64,000 nt of DNA from NCBI GenBank assembly GCA_032173965.1, contig CM063288.1:14612501-14676500 (forward strand). The letters run 5' to 3'. Under the pieces are notes generated by a model, which saw nothing but the letters and a program-made list of their open reading frames with translations, was not told where the DNA came from and did not search any database. This stretch comes from Sitta carolinensis. Its lineage: Eukaryota > Chordata > Aves > Passeriformes > Sittidae. The translations under genes and the position numbers were made by a program. Numbering within the stretch: the stretch's first letter is position 1; each line of letters starts with the position of its first letter. Of the stretch, positions 22,101-33,091 are shown one piece after another.

Positions 22101-24068
22101 TAACTGACAGTAAGGGTGAGGAAAATCTGGATTAGCTCCTGAAAGGCATCACTGAATTGTTTACCAGCAGTTTCTCCATGGGGCTTATTTGTGAAAAAAA
22201 AGATGAGAACACATATGCTTTAAAGTTTTCTGATTGAAAACAAAAAGGTTATTTGGTCATCTGGCCATCAGAGATGACTTGGAAAAAATTTTCATGTGCC
22301 TGCAGAAATGAAGGAGGTATGATGTGTTGGAATCCTAAAAGCATCCATCAACTGTCATTATTGCATGAAAAGAAGCAGGCAGGGAGACTTTTTGGATGCA
22401 GGTAGCTCAACATCAGCAGTGGAGGAAGTGTTAACTAGGGAGAAGGAGTGAGTAATCTGCCCTCCTGGATTACATGGGGCTTGTATTTAACTCAGGTGAA
22501 GAGTGGTATCAATAACATGAGACATCAAGAAACCTGGACTTAAAAGCAGGTGCTGCTGGGATGCTGATGCTGTTTTGGTTTCTGAAACCCAAGTATTACA
22601 AATCATAGAGTCAGGTGTTAAGAAGGGCTTAGAAGCTGACCCATAACCAAGAGTGCTGTGGGTGGCCATCAAGAGCTGGGATGTCAGTGTGGATATTGTA
22701 GCTTTTTACCTTAGGAACAGTATGAAATTAAGAGGAAAATCCTGTATTAAAGGAGAGGGTCCTGAGAATAGGATGTCCTACCAAAAATGCAGTCGCTCCA
22801 GGTTATGCTAGGCTCTCTGGCCTGCTTATGGCTGAAGATGGCTTTTGCCTTTTGGACAGGGTTTTGGATCTGATTTTGTTTCATGTTGAGCAGAAATTTT
22901 AACAAATGTCCTACTGGAACTGAATCCGGGAAATGTTGCTCCTGCCAGAAGTTGGTGGTCTCCATCCCAAGATCTGTCCTCACAGATGGTTACTAAGGGT
23001 CTCTTGGCCTCAACAGCAGTCAGAAACTGGAAGAGTCAAGAAAGCCAAACCTGTTGCTCACCACGAGGAGAGAGGAAAAGGCCCGCCAAGGTAGAGTGTG
23101 AAGATGCACATGTGTCAGGTGTTGGACAAGAACTGTTACAACACCAAAAGTATTTCAGGTGTACAACTGTGATTGCAAACTCCAGCCTAGCCTGGATTAA
23201 CTTCCAGCCATTCTGCCTCACTTTCACAGTTTTGCCTTAAACCAGATGGAAAAGCTGTGTGAGATCATCCATTGCTCATCTCTGTGTCAGCACCAGATGA
23301 CACATTGTCACATGTTCCCTCCGTCCTGACTATTACCCCCTCTGAGGGATGAAGTTTCCAACCTCTGCCCTCAGGACTCTTTTCTTAATGGCTCCTTCTC
23401 TCAGAAAGCCTTCGCCTGCAGTAGGCTTGAATGTTATTTAATCTCTCAGAACATCTAAGTAGGACCACAAAAAAATACCAGAAGCTTGACATTCGTGCTC
23501 AAACAACATTGATAAGGAGAAATTTGCCCAAACTTGATCCTAATGGATGACTCTTGACTCTCTTAGCCATTTTCCACTCTCTGTACCACTGCATACATTA
23601 GCAATTTCTTTTAGTCCAACATAATGCAAAAGATGCTTTTGAATGTTAAAAATCCCCATGGGTCTCTTGATGGAGAAAAGGGTATAGACCTCCATTTTAG
23701 GGTCTGAAATTCCATGAAAGACGACTGATCACCCCTTGCCACAGGACTGGAGCCTTTCTGGAATGATAAAATGCTTGTTGCACTTTATTGTTTTTCCTGC
23801 AACCTCAGGTTACTGCTGCTTTTACAAAACCAAATAACTGGCCACTGAAATGGTTATGAAATGATGCAGTAAAATTTCACCCACATCTACTATTTCTTCA
23901 GGAAAGAAGAATACACAGGTAAGAGCAATGACTGTATGTCACTTTGTATTTAGCTAAAATATTTTAAGACATATATGTAGCTGTGGCAGCAGCATAATTG
24001 ACTGCTAGACAGGTATAAGACATGCAATTCTTCCCTAGCAAAACTTTTCTTATTTTCCAGCTTTAAAT

Positions 24069-24097
24069 TTTCACTTCCTTTAAATTAGGAAGTGAAA
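24069..24097. repeat. 11-bp perfect inverted repeat with ETS-type cores
   Basis: The arms TTTCACTTCCT (24069-24079) and AGGAAGTGAAA (24087-24097) are perfect complements around a 7-base AT spacer. Each arm carries an AGGAAGTG ETS-family core, in opposite orientations. It lies in an AT-rich part of IGFBP5 intron 1. Confidence 0.75.
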
Positions 24098-26699
24098 GCC
24101 AGGCTCCATACTTTTCACTGGCTTATTTAATTACAGATTTTCATCATTAGTCTAACACATAACATCTGATTTTTTTAAGCATGCATAATAAATGGCTCAG
24201 TTGATTTAATTGTCCTCTGATGAATCCCATCTGTATTTGGAAAAATAAAATATTTCTACTGTTTTTCTACAAAATAGAATTATGAACATTGGCCAACTTT
24301 GCCCCTAAAGTTACCTTTAAAAATCAGTCCTTCTTCTGTTTAGCTAGGCAATCATTTCCCTACTATCTGTCAGGATTACTTTCTTGCCCTTAAATAGCAA
24401 CCAGACAAGTTATCTCCATCAGCATAACAATTATCTCCATCATCAAGCCAGCTGTGTCCATCCAACAAGCAAACAAACCGAAATGCAAGAGCCCTCGAGG
24501 CTCAAAGCTGCAAACAGCTTTCCAACTCTACCAGAGCCAACAGCCTTTGCTTTAACCCCACGGTCCTACGAGGACTGAGGCGGTTCCCATTGAGGGGGAG
24601 ATGCCCAAAAAGCCTTTGATTCTCTGGTCCTAGAAGAAAGGTGCTCAGCATCCTGCAGGAACCAGTCCTGCCAGGCTAACAGGGAACAGTGTGCCAATTT
24701 GCTGTGGGAGCTACTGACCCCCCCATTCCCACATTCTGCATGGAAGAGACAGTACCACTGGGACGGAGTTACAATAAAAATGATGGGAATATCAGAGGGG
24801 TCTGGAAAACAAGGGCAATAGTGAGAGCAAGGCCTTGTGCACGCACACACAAAAAATGCCCACTGACTTCACAAGCATATATTTAACATGCCTCCTCAAA
24901 GTTTAATCTGTTGACCAGAGTCTCTCTCTCACACTTGTCCTGGAAACATCGTAGACAGAAGACTTACCAAAACATGCTGAGAAATGGATCCCTTGAGAGC
25001 AAATTTGCTCGCATCAAACTACCAAGAGTCCCAAATTTCTGCAAACACATTATGCTGGCTCCTGCTGGGATTAACTTCAAGCAGTGGATTGACATGAACA
25101 CTAAGGGGTCCCATCAGATCACTAGCATCAAAGAGCCACCTCAAAAACAACATCTTGCTGAGAGTTGCCTTGGCTACACAGCTGAAGGAACACAGTGTCC
25201 TGTGGGGGTTGAGTGGTGAGGGGAAGAGGGATGTCACCAGATCCGAGGGGACCCTTCCAGAATGACCTGAGGCGTGAATCATGAACCGTGCCCAGGGATC
25301 TTAAATGGGCAGCTCCAGGATCCAGGAATGCTGGCACAACTGCTGCCCCACTCCATGTCCTTGCCCTATATATTGCCCTGGGGAGACCCAGTGTGGAGGC
25401 TCATGCTCACTGGACCCAGTGGGCCAGGCCTTAGGGGATTCCAGCATGGGGGGTCAGGTATCCCTCTCCTTCTCACTAGCAGAGCCTCCTCATACTTTTG
25501 GCTCTTCCTGTCCTGACGATAAACAGATACTATCTATTTTTTTCCTGTAAAAAACCTCCTTATAAATGACTAGATGGTTATCAGGCTGGTTGCCAGTGAG
25601 TTCACACAGGCCAAAGATGATCTTTGGATCATCTCTGACCTCTGCATGTATCATGTCTTAGGGTCCTGTAGCTTCCTCTGCTTAGTGCTGGAGGTTTCTC
25701 CTGCCCTCAGCTGCTACATTTCGGCAAATGTGCCATATTTTCCCAATTCAGTTCTTCTTTCACACCTTCCTGAAGGCCAGTTGTTGCTGCCTGGGCATGG
25801 AGAAGTCTGCAGGATCCCAGCGACCTCAATACCCCTGGTATCATTTCCTTTCACCTATAACAGGCACCACTGCCCTGGCAGGTGGCCTGGCTGTCCTTTG
25901 CAAGTCACAACTTCACATCTTTGCTGTGGAGAATTTGCCCTCAAGAAATCTCTCACTGTATTATCTTAGTCTAGCCAGAAAACACAAGCCACCTGCAAGC
26001 ATGGGGGGTGAGTTTGCATCCACACAGCTGGCTGAGAGAAGGATAGATCTCGCACCTATCTCCTTCCTTACCTCCCATTGTTTGATATGCTCACCTGGTG
26101 CATCTCATTTCTGAGCCCTCAGTGGGAGGACAGGGTAGGCTGATCTGTACGCCAGTATCAGATCTTCATGGCAAAATACAATGTGCCAGTCATAACCAGA
26201 ACCCCTGCATCTAAGAGAGATTTGTGTGTGCTGCCTGGAAACCATTCTGCCTCCAGAGACAAGAATGCTCCGTGTGTGTGCTTGCACACATTAAATGTTT
26301 ATGCAGGCGTGTGTGGGCGTGTGAACACAGGTACATGTGTGCATATGCTCACACGCATATCTTCCCTGTGCATATTAATTCTGTTGCTTTGCAGCCCACA
26401 TCGAGGGGCAGGTGTGTTCCAGCCAAATTCTCCACTTATGTCTGGCCTTGAATTTGCACTACTAAGTGCTTGGGTAAAAAACAAACAAAAAAACCCCAAA
26501 AAAACAAAACAAAACAAAAACCCGGCAGGATTTGCTGTGCCATGGATGCTTTTATCTGCCCTGTGAGTTAGCACAGGGCAATGAGCTACAACTGTTCTTA
26601 GCAGGTCACCTAGCTGAGAGGAGGACGGCAAGTCCTGGATGGGCTGAGATTCCCGTCACCCTTCCCAGGCTGCTCCCAGGATTTTCAGTTTGCATGAAG

Positions 26700-27040
26700 A
26701 GTTTTGGGAAACGCTGCTGCTGCTGCTGCGGCTCCCGCAACTGCTGCTGCATCTGCGCCTCCCTGGGCCCGGGGCGAGCAGAGCTTCCCGCGGTCGTTAG
26801 GAGGAAGCAGAGCACCGCGCTCCGAGCGCGGCAGCGCCGGCTGCCGCCTCTCCCTCCCCCCCTGCCCTGACACGTGTGACAAACTAAGCGACAGAAGACA
26901 CTGGGGGATGTCTTGAAGGTAACCCAGTCTTTCCTACCCCCTTTTGTCAAGCCTGAGGGGACACCGCGCAGTCAAGCAAACGCTCCCAGTCGCACGTGAC
27001 CGTGCTCGTGTCACTGACGTGCCAAAGCCGCGACGGTCAT
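26700..27040. promoter_or_regulatory. CpG-rich segment inside IGFBP5 intron 1
   Basis: There are about 17 CpGs in 26700-26870 and about a dozen more in 26960-27040, in an intron that is otherwise CpG-poor. It contains CTG/GCT triplet runs near the start and a TGACGTG (CRE-like) core near 27015. It may be an internal promoter or enhancer. No exon can be assigned. Confidence 0.55.
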
Positions 27041-27485
27041 CTGGGCTCAGGATGCTGCTGCTGCTGCTTAAGTATGACACAAGGAGGCACAATGGCTTCC
27101 TCCAGCATCCCTCAAGTTTGCAGAGGGCCCCGTTTGAGACCAGCCCCTGCTCTCCGCTGTGGTGCAAGCTCCGGAGGGGCTCCCTGCTCTGACCTGGAGT
27201 GAGTCCAGGGCAGTGTGGAAGCTCGGGGCCAGCTCTATCGCTCATGCACGCACGCACGCACAGAGCCACGTTTTTCTCCGGTGAACTCTGCTGGCACTCG
27301 GCAGGAATTTCATTTGGATCAACTACTTAATATTCTCTCTCCTTCCTTAGAAACCAGGCTGCCGAAAAATCCTTCCAGCCAAGGCCCCTCCTTTCCTGTT
27401 TGAACCACCCCATCCCTTCCTCCCCCGTATACACGCACCGCAGAAACCCAGCTCTCTTGCTGGCACCTGATGGATTTCACTCTCT

Positions 27486-27488
<3 letters not shown>

Positions 27489-27536
<48 letters not shown>
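27489..27536. repeat. T48 homopolymer
   Basis: An uninterrupted run of 48 T follows a CT-repeat. Read on the - strand it would be a poly(A) tail preceded by AATATATT, but no recognisable retrocopy body precedes it. Sequencing slippage is likely at such a run, so the length is uncertain. Confidence 0.9.
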
Positions 27537-27543
<7 letters not shown>

Positions 27544-28584
27544 TGTTTTTGAAACTCCAGATCAAAAGAAAAATGGAGATTTTCCTGTTTTGTGTCTGAG
27601 GTTTTGCAGGCCTGTTGATACTAGCTTTCACCTTGACAGCTTGGAGCTGCTTTGCACAATGGACCTGCCGCTCGCACCAGCCCGGAGTGACATGTGCACA
27701 AGCTAGCGCATCCCGAGCGCCCTGCTCCCATGACCCCTGCCCTAACCCTCACCCTCACCCAGGACCTCGGCATGGAGCTGCCCACCTGCCTTGCCACATC
27801 CCCTTTGCTCAGCCCTGAAGCCCCGCATCCCCAAATGTAGAGCAGGAGAGTACAGGAAGGGGGAATGGGGTGGGGGGAAATGCGTTGGGGAGCAACAAAG
27901 GACAGCACCAAACACAAGCTGCAGGAAATTTGGGCTCGGCAGCACTCCTCCTCCACCTTTCAGCTGACGCAGCAAAGATGATTTTCTTAGGGCTAATTCT
28001 GCAACACCCCCCTCCCTTTCCCCTCCTGGTTATCGTTGGCTCACGATTTCATGAGGAAACTTGCCAAGTCTTGCTAGCTTTCTAGAAAGAGAGCAGGAAT
28101 GAGAGAAGGAAATATTTGAAAACCTTTGTTTTTCCATGAGCCTTTTTAGGGCAGCAGGCTCCAATCTGTGCCCTCCGCTCCCTGGTGCTCAGCCTGACCT
28201 TGCTGTCTCAGCAGGAGGAAGTCTGGCATGATCACAGGGGAGAAAAATGGAAAGACGTGGTATATTTCAAAGGAAATCTAAACAAAACAGAGAAAACCCA
28301 GAATCCTGCAGCCTGTGCCCTAAATGAAGCTCATTCATGTTTTTTTACCAGGAACAGTCAATTGCAGACGTGATGTTTGGCTTTCAGTAAAGGACAGTGT
28401 CTGACTGTTGTGGGAGGAAGGACTACGGGGACTATCCTGTCAGTACCTACATATCCATCTACTTAAAACAAGTGCTACTAAGGCTCTTTAATCCCACACT
28501 TGCTTTCATTTCAGACCTCTGAACAAACCAGGAGGACATTCTGCTCATTACCTCTAGCACTCCTCAGTACCACTGTGCCCAGCA

Positions 28585-28720
28585 TACGTAAGAGGAAACT
28601 GAGGCATGGTACCAGCATGCATCTTGTCCCCTGGCAAGACATCTGCTTGATGAGAGCTAAGCCTGGCCTCCCAGGCTCTGCCTCTTGCAGTGCTGCTCAA
28701 TGCATTTCTACCTTGTCCAT
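28585..28720 (-). mobile_element. MIR/CORE-SINE-like relic
   Basis: On + the segment reads aagaggaaactgaggca, then cttg/ggcaag elements and a ctaagcctggcctcccag stretch. This order resembles the reverse complement of the MIR core (tgcctcagtttcctc) and its tRNA-related head. It is heavily diverged, so the assignment is tentative. Confidence 0.4.
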
Positions 28721-30929
28721 AAGGAGGAAAGCATCTGCAATTTTAAACTTGTCCAGCACAAGGGCAGAAATAGATAGAAATGCAGTTTGATCTCGTCCTC
28801 ACCACTGTCACATAGTTTGTTTTGCAGAGTGCTGATTTTTTCTCAGTGGTTCGCAGCTCAGGTCCAATTTTGGTCATTGATAGATGGGAGGGCCAGGCCA
28901 GCTTCCCCAGTGCACGGTTCTTGTGCTGCTGGCCAAACTGGCAGAGGCCAGAAAGTTCAAGTCAAACTTCATTTCTTTTCTTGCCCTGTTGCTTAGAAAC
29001 ATGCCTATGAAAATATACTTTGTTCTCACACGCTACCAGTCGAATGCCAAGTGACTTTTTTTTCCCCTCTCCCATCCTCAGGAATTCCTGATTTATTTTT
29101 TATTTCTTTTTTGCAATTGCATAAATCTCAAGAGGAGCCTGCTGGTCTCCTGTGGCTTCTTGCAGCAGCCTTTCCAATCCAGGCTCATCTGCTATATGCG
29201 AACAAAACTCGTCGAAAAGAGGCCCCTGCAGCACTAGGGGAGTCCGAACTGGAAGTGCAGGTAGTGCCGGGGGGTTGGTTTGCATGACAAACCTGCCACA
29301 GCTTTCCTGTCCCTCTCCTTGTTCATTCAATGGGTGTTCCCCATCCCAAGAAAATCAAAGCCACAGAATTACAAGGGACCTGGCTAAAGTTTTCACACAA
29401 AACACCTGCTCAAGGACCAGTTTCCTTTGGCAGTGTGAGGCAGGTGAAATGGAAGGATATTCATGCTGGCAGCCAAGTGCCAAAGCTTTTTCGGGTGTCT
29501 GTATGGGCAACCTCAACACAGGCACAGGCATGGGCTCTGCTCTCCTGCTGGGTTTCAGCTGCAAGGCTTTGCCTTCCCGACCACACTGCCTGCCCCTGGC
29601 CATGCATGCACACGTGCAGAGTAAATAAACACCAGGATGACGTGCTCTGGGATACTTCGCCTATCTCTGCTGACAGTGGTTACTGCCCAGCTTCCTGGGC
29701 TCCACAGCAGGAATGTGGCTTCTGGCCTCACCCTCTGCTCCCTGTGCAGGTCGGCTCCCAATCCTCATCCCTTACAGCTGCCCTTCAAAAAACCAAGCTC
29801 AGCTTTGCTGTTTCTGGTTGATTAAAGGGAGTTAGGACATCTGATGTCATTCGAGGGAGGGGGAAGTTATTACACACAGAATTTGGTTTTGCTCTGAAAG
29901 ATGGTGCGTAGCAACACAACCACTGCCTGCAAGCAGCAAAGGGGAAAAATAATAAAAGCATCACAATTTATTAGGTGCTAGAAAGGAGAAATGGATTCCT
30001 GTTGCACGGGTATAAGCAGACGCTTGCTTGCTAACAAGTAGAAATGACCGTTTAATGGACCAAAAAAAGTGAGAGTTTCTGTTTGGGTGGGTTTTTTTCT
30101 GCCAAGTGGTCCCCTGGACATACAGACACTCTCCCTACCTCCCCTTCACACCGTGGCAGAAATACAGTTGTATTTGGAGGATTATAGGGAATCTGTCCTC
30201 ACACGAGCTACAGAATTCAGGAATGGGAGTGAAATGAGTGTCAAAATGAAGGAGCATTTTCTTTCGTGCTTTTGTCACGTGCAATATGCAAACATTTCAG
30301 AAGCTTGGCCTTGCACTGGTGCTGCCGTGCTTGCCTTCATGCTTGCTTTTAACCTGTTCTTGCCCGTTATAAGCCACACCACCATTATTTTTTGCAAATG
30401 CATATCCTGTCCCTAATGCACCTGCCTTCTTCACTCCCCTGAGCTAAAGCCCATCGCCCAACAAAGATGTGCAGCAGCTGGCATACAGAAAGAGAGGGCT
30501 GTAGTGATTCCAAGGAGGAAGTGTGAGGCAGAGCAACAAACCTGGGGGTGGCTGAGGACTTTGGGAACAGGGCTGCTGGTTGAAAGCAGATGCCCTGCTC
30601 TCCTCTATATTTCAGTCTGCAGAGATCAGCATGGGCCCACGAGCAAGGTGGAGAGGATATGGTGATAGGAAGTTGTCAGGGAGAGGGTTGAAGACAGGGA
30701 TGCAGTAAAGATGTAAAGGATGCAACTGGGGAAGGACTGGGATGCAGTTGTGATTAAAAGGGTGAATCTGGGAAGTTGGGAAAGAAAACCCTTCTACTGG
30801 AGATGGGACAATCAAGAGGTGATAGTGGAAGGCAGGGTCGGGGGAGGCTGTGAGATGATGCAACAGGAGGTCTGACCAGAACACAGATGGAAAGAAGGAT
30901 AGGAAAAGTGGCGGGGGGCACGGAAGAAC

Positions 30930-31672
30930 AGTTGGGGGGATGGAAAAGTACCCACAAAGATGGAAAAGCAATTGTGGCTGTAGGTGGAAGAACAGCTAGA
31001 AAGATGTGAAAGTTGTTGGAAAGGTAGAAAAGCAATAGGGGTGTGAAAGAACAGCCAGAGAAGTGGTGGTGGTGGTGGAGAAGCAGACAGAAGATGGAAA
31101 AGCAACTGGGGGCTTGGAAAAGTTGCTCGTGGAGGGGGTGGGGAGGAGGGAGAATGAGGAAATAGCTAGAAAGATGGAACAGCAGCCAGGGTGTGTAATT
31201 GTGTGAGAGAAAGAGAAAACTCAGGCAGAAAGGGGGAAAAGTAGCCACAAAGATGGAAAAGCACTGGTGGTGGTGCAGGGGAATGGAGGAGCCGGGAGGC
31301 GAATAAAGCACACGGCGGGGAAGGGGGGGGGCGGGGGAGGGGGGGGATGGAAAACCGGGCGGAAAGATGGAAAAGTAGCCGGGAAGGCGGCAAAGCAAGT
31401 GGAGGCATGGAACAGCACCTGGGAAGATGGAAAAGCAGCCGGCGGGATGGAAAAGCAGCGGCGGGGGCAGGGAAGAGCAGCCAGTGGGAGGGAGCAGAAA
31501 AGCAAGCGGAAAGATGGAAAGGGAGCCGGAAAGACGGAAAAGCGAGCGGAGGGTCATGGAAGAGCACCCGGAACGAGGGAAAACGCAGCCGGGAGCTGGC
31601 GGTGGGGTGGAAAAAGCCAGAGGAAAGACGGAAAAGGAGCCGGCCAGGCGGATAAGCATCCGGGAGGGCTGC
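30930..31672. repeat. Degenerate minisatellite (GATGGAAAAGCAGCC-type) beside IGFBP5 exon 1
   Basis: About 25 imperfect copies of a unit built on AAAGATGGAAAAGCAGCCGG follow one another at about 20-35 base spacing, ending about 25 bases before the IGFBP5 exon 1 donor. A weaker extension may reach back to 30640. Units nearest exon 1 are GC- and CpG-rich, while distal ones are A-rich. A G-run cluster at 31323-31346 could form a G-quadruplex. The array is free of stops over long stretches on the - strand (30754-31692, 312 codons), which is a product of the repeat rather than a gene. Confidence 0.85.
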
Positions 31673-32070
31673 GGATGGAGGATCGGGGTCACTCACCGGC
31701 CTTGGCTTGCTCGCGGTAGCTCTTCTCGCTGAGGCAGACGGCGGTGCCGTGGAGCAGGGCGTGCAGCGGCTTCTCCTCGCCCTGGCGCGGCAGGCAGCGC
31801 AGCCCGCGGGCGCAGCGCTCGGTGTAGACACCGCAGGGCTGCCCGGCGGGCAGGGCGCAGGTGAGGCAGCAGCCGCAGCCCGGCTCCTTCACCAGCTCGC
31901 AGCCCAGCGGCGGCGGCGGGCAGAGCGACAGCGCCTTGGCATCGCAGGGCTCGCACTGCACGAAGGAGCCCAGGCACCGCGACAGCCCTGGGCAGGCGCC
32001 CAGCAGCACCAGGAGCCGCAGCAGCATCGCGGCGGGGATGCTGCGGGACGGGGCGCGGGGGGCTGCCGGG
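31550..32070. promoter_or_regulatory. IGFBP5: CpG island over IGFBP5 exon 1
   Basis: This is very GC-rich DNA with dense CpG across exon 1, the start codon and the adjoining GC-rich part of the minisatellite. This is typical of a broadly expressed gene. The island lies downstream of the inferred TATA-containing promoter, whose own surroundings are less CpG-rich. Confidence 0.75.
31697..32027 (-). CDS. IGFBP5: IGFBP5 exon 1 (signal peptide and N-terminal IGF-binding domain)
   Basis: This exon holds 110 codons plus one base. The start is the only ATG in frame before the mature protein, it opens a leucine-rich signal peptide (residues 1-18), and it has G at -3. The mature protein is predicted to begin L-G-S-F-V-Q-C-E-P-C, as in mammals. 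All 12 N-domain cysteines are present (25, 28, 36, 43, 51, 53, 54, 57, 65, 72, 78, 98), including the family motif G-C-G-C-C-x-x-C (residues 50-57). The fold forms the high-affinity IGF site. The signal peptide is shorter than the human one, which accounts for part of the length difference. The donor G|gtgagt is canonical, and reading on into the intron meets a stop within three codons. Confidence 0.97.
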
Positions 32071-32109
32071 AGCGGGCGGCGTTGGCTTTCCGCTTGCCCC
32101 TTCGGGGGC

Positions 32110-32136
32110 AAAAAAAAAAAAAAAAAAAAAAAAAAA
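32110..32136 (-). repeat. A27 homopolymer (U-rich tract in IGFBP5 leader)
   Basis: A run of 27 A on + is followed by further A-rich sequence to about 32178. In the IGFBP5 transcript it forms an oligo-U stretch about 80 bases before the start codon. Its length is likely variable. Confidence 0.9.
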
Positions 32137-32605
32137 GAAAAAAAATTAAAAGAAAAAAATTAAAGAATTTTAAAAAATAAAATTCAAAAAGGAAAGCGCA
32201 GCCCCTGCTTGCAGGCACCCCACTCTGGGGGTTATTCTCGGGGTGCGAGACCCTCCTGCTTTTCTTTTACCTTTGGGAGCGGGGGTACGTCTAGATTTCC
32301 TTTTTTTTTGTCTTTTTTTTTTTTTTTTTTCTCCTTTCAGGCTTTTCTCGCCTCGAAAGGGGGAATTCGCACCGCGATCCGCGGGAGCGCAAAAAAGAGG
32401 GAGGGAAGGAGGGGGGAAAGGGAGCGAGCTGCAGGGGTTGCACAGCCTACAGGTTGCAGGGGGAGGCGTGGGGGAGCAGGGGTGTTTGGGGAGGTGGAAC
32501 GGCGATTTCACACACTCACTCACGCGCACACCACACACCTCTTCCCAAAGGGCTGGGAGGAGGCAGGTTGGGAAGGGAGCAAAGTTCTTGAAAACCAGTG
32601 TCCTG

Positions 32606-32617
32606 CTAATAATGCAT
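32606..32617 (-). other. Three-codon upstream ORF in IGFBP5 leader
   Basis: The - strand reads ATG CAT TAT TAG (Met-His-Tyr-stop), about 580 bases before the IGFBP5 start. It is the only ATG I find between the inferred initiation site and the IGFBP5 start codon. Its context is weak (T at -3, C at +4), so most ribosomes should pass it. Confidence 0.55.
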
Positions 32618-33031
32618 CAAAGCAGTCAAGAGGAGAAGAAAAAAAAGAAAACGCAGGAGAAGGAAGAGGGGATGCAAAGCTCCCCTCCCCTCTCTCTTCT
32701 TCTGCAGGAGGAAAAGTCTCTCCCGACGCAGCGAGCTGCTGGGAAGCTTGGTATGAAGCAAAGTTGTGTTTCGATCAGCTCTGTTCAACTCTCCCGCTTT
32801 CCTCTTCCAAGATTTGCAAAGGAAAAAAAAAAACAAAACCAAAAGAGTAAAAAAAAAAAAAAAAAAAGTTTTCTGCAAAGTTGGAGTGTTTTGTTGCAAA
32901 GTCGGCAGAGGAGCGGTAGAAAATCAGGGGAAAAGGAAAAAAAAGAGGAAAAAAAATCCACTTTGTAGATCTCCCAACACTTTTCCCCTGGAGAAGTTTC
33001 TAAAGAGACTGAATACTGCAGAACAGGCTGT

Positions 33032-33041
33032 CTTTTAAATA
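33032..33041 (-). promoter_or_regulatory. IGFBP5: TATA-like box of IGFBP5
   Basis: The - strand reads TATTTAAAAG. IGFBP5 promoters in mammals contain a TATA box, and this one is placed to give a leader of about 1 kb. Initiation is expected near 33010. Confidence 0.65.
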
Positions 33042-33086
33042 GACTGCCTCTGGCTGCCTGCCAGCCCCTCGCTGCAATTTGAGATC

Positions 33087-33091
33087 CCAAT
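33087..33091 (+). promoter_or_regulatory. IGFBP5: Inverted CCAAT box upstream of IGFBP5
   Basis: CCAAT on the + strand reads as ATTGG for the gene, about 50 bases before the TATA-like box. This is a usual NF-Y position. It is a five-base match only. Confidence 0.4.

Larger units (their letters stand above)
14348..31696 (-). other. IGFBP5: IGFBP5 intron 1 (17.35 kb)
   Basis: This is a large phase-1 intron with donor G|gtgagt at 31696 and acceptor ttgcag at 14348. Contents noticed are an (ATCTC)6 repeat, a hairpin at 24069-24097, a CpG cluster at 26700-27040, a T48 run, an old MIR-like relic at 28585-28720 and a minisatellite at 30930-31672. Long open frames (for example 17784-18467, + strand) show no domain or splice logic. 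The rest is unremarkable single-copy DNA as far as I can see. Large first introns of IGFBP genes commonly hold enhancers. Confidence 0.85.
9145..33010 (-). other. IGFBP5: IGFBP5 gene (complete, four exons)
   Basis: This is the complete gene for insulin-like growth factor binding protein 5, a secreted and matrix-associated IGF carrier that is abundant in bone, muscle and connective tissue. The coding parts (331, 227, 120 and 132 bases) sum to 270 codons including the stop, giving a 269-residue protein (human IGFBP5 has 272). The splice phases are 1, 0, 0. All 12 N-domain and 6 C-domain cysteines are present. Introns are 17.35 kb, 165 bases and 388 bases. The transcript ends are inferred from a TATA-like box (33032-33041) and a poly(A) signal (9162-9167). 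Confidence 0.95.
32028..33010 (-). other. IGFBP5: IGFBP5 5' untranslated region (inferred, about 1 kb)
   Basis: This is the sequence between the start codon and the expected initiation site about 30 bases after the TATA-like box. It is rich in homopolymer tracts that would be U-rich in the mRNA (32110-32136 and about 32302-32330 on the genome) and holds a single upstream ATG. A long 5' UTR is normal for IGFBP5. The 5' end is an inference. Confidence 0.6.

Noticed and set aside
27489..27536. T48 run as the tail of a processed pseudogene
   Set aside because: The sequence that would be the retrocopy body shows no coding similarity and no clear target-site duplication.
30754..31692. 312-codon - strand open frame next to IGFBP5 exon 1
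   Set aside because: It is produced by an imperfect tandem repeat without stops. The peptide is a Pro/Ser/Phe-rich periodic string, and the exon 1 donor and frame exclude it from IGFBP5.
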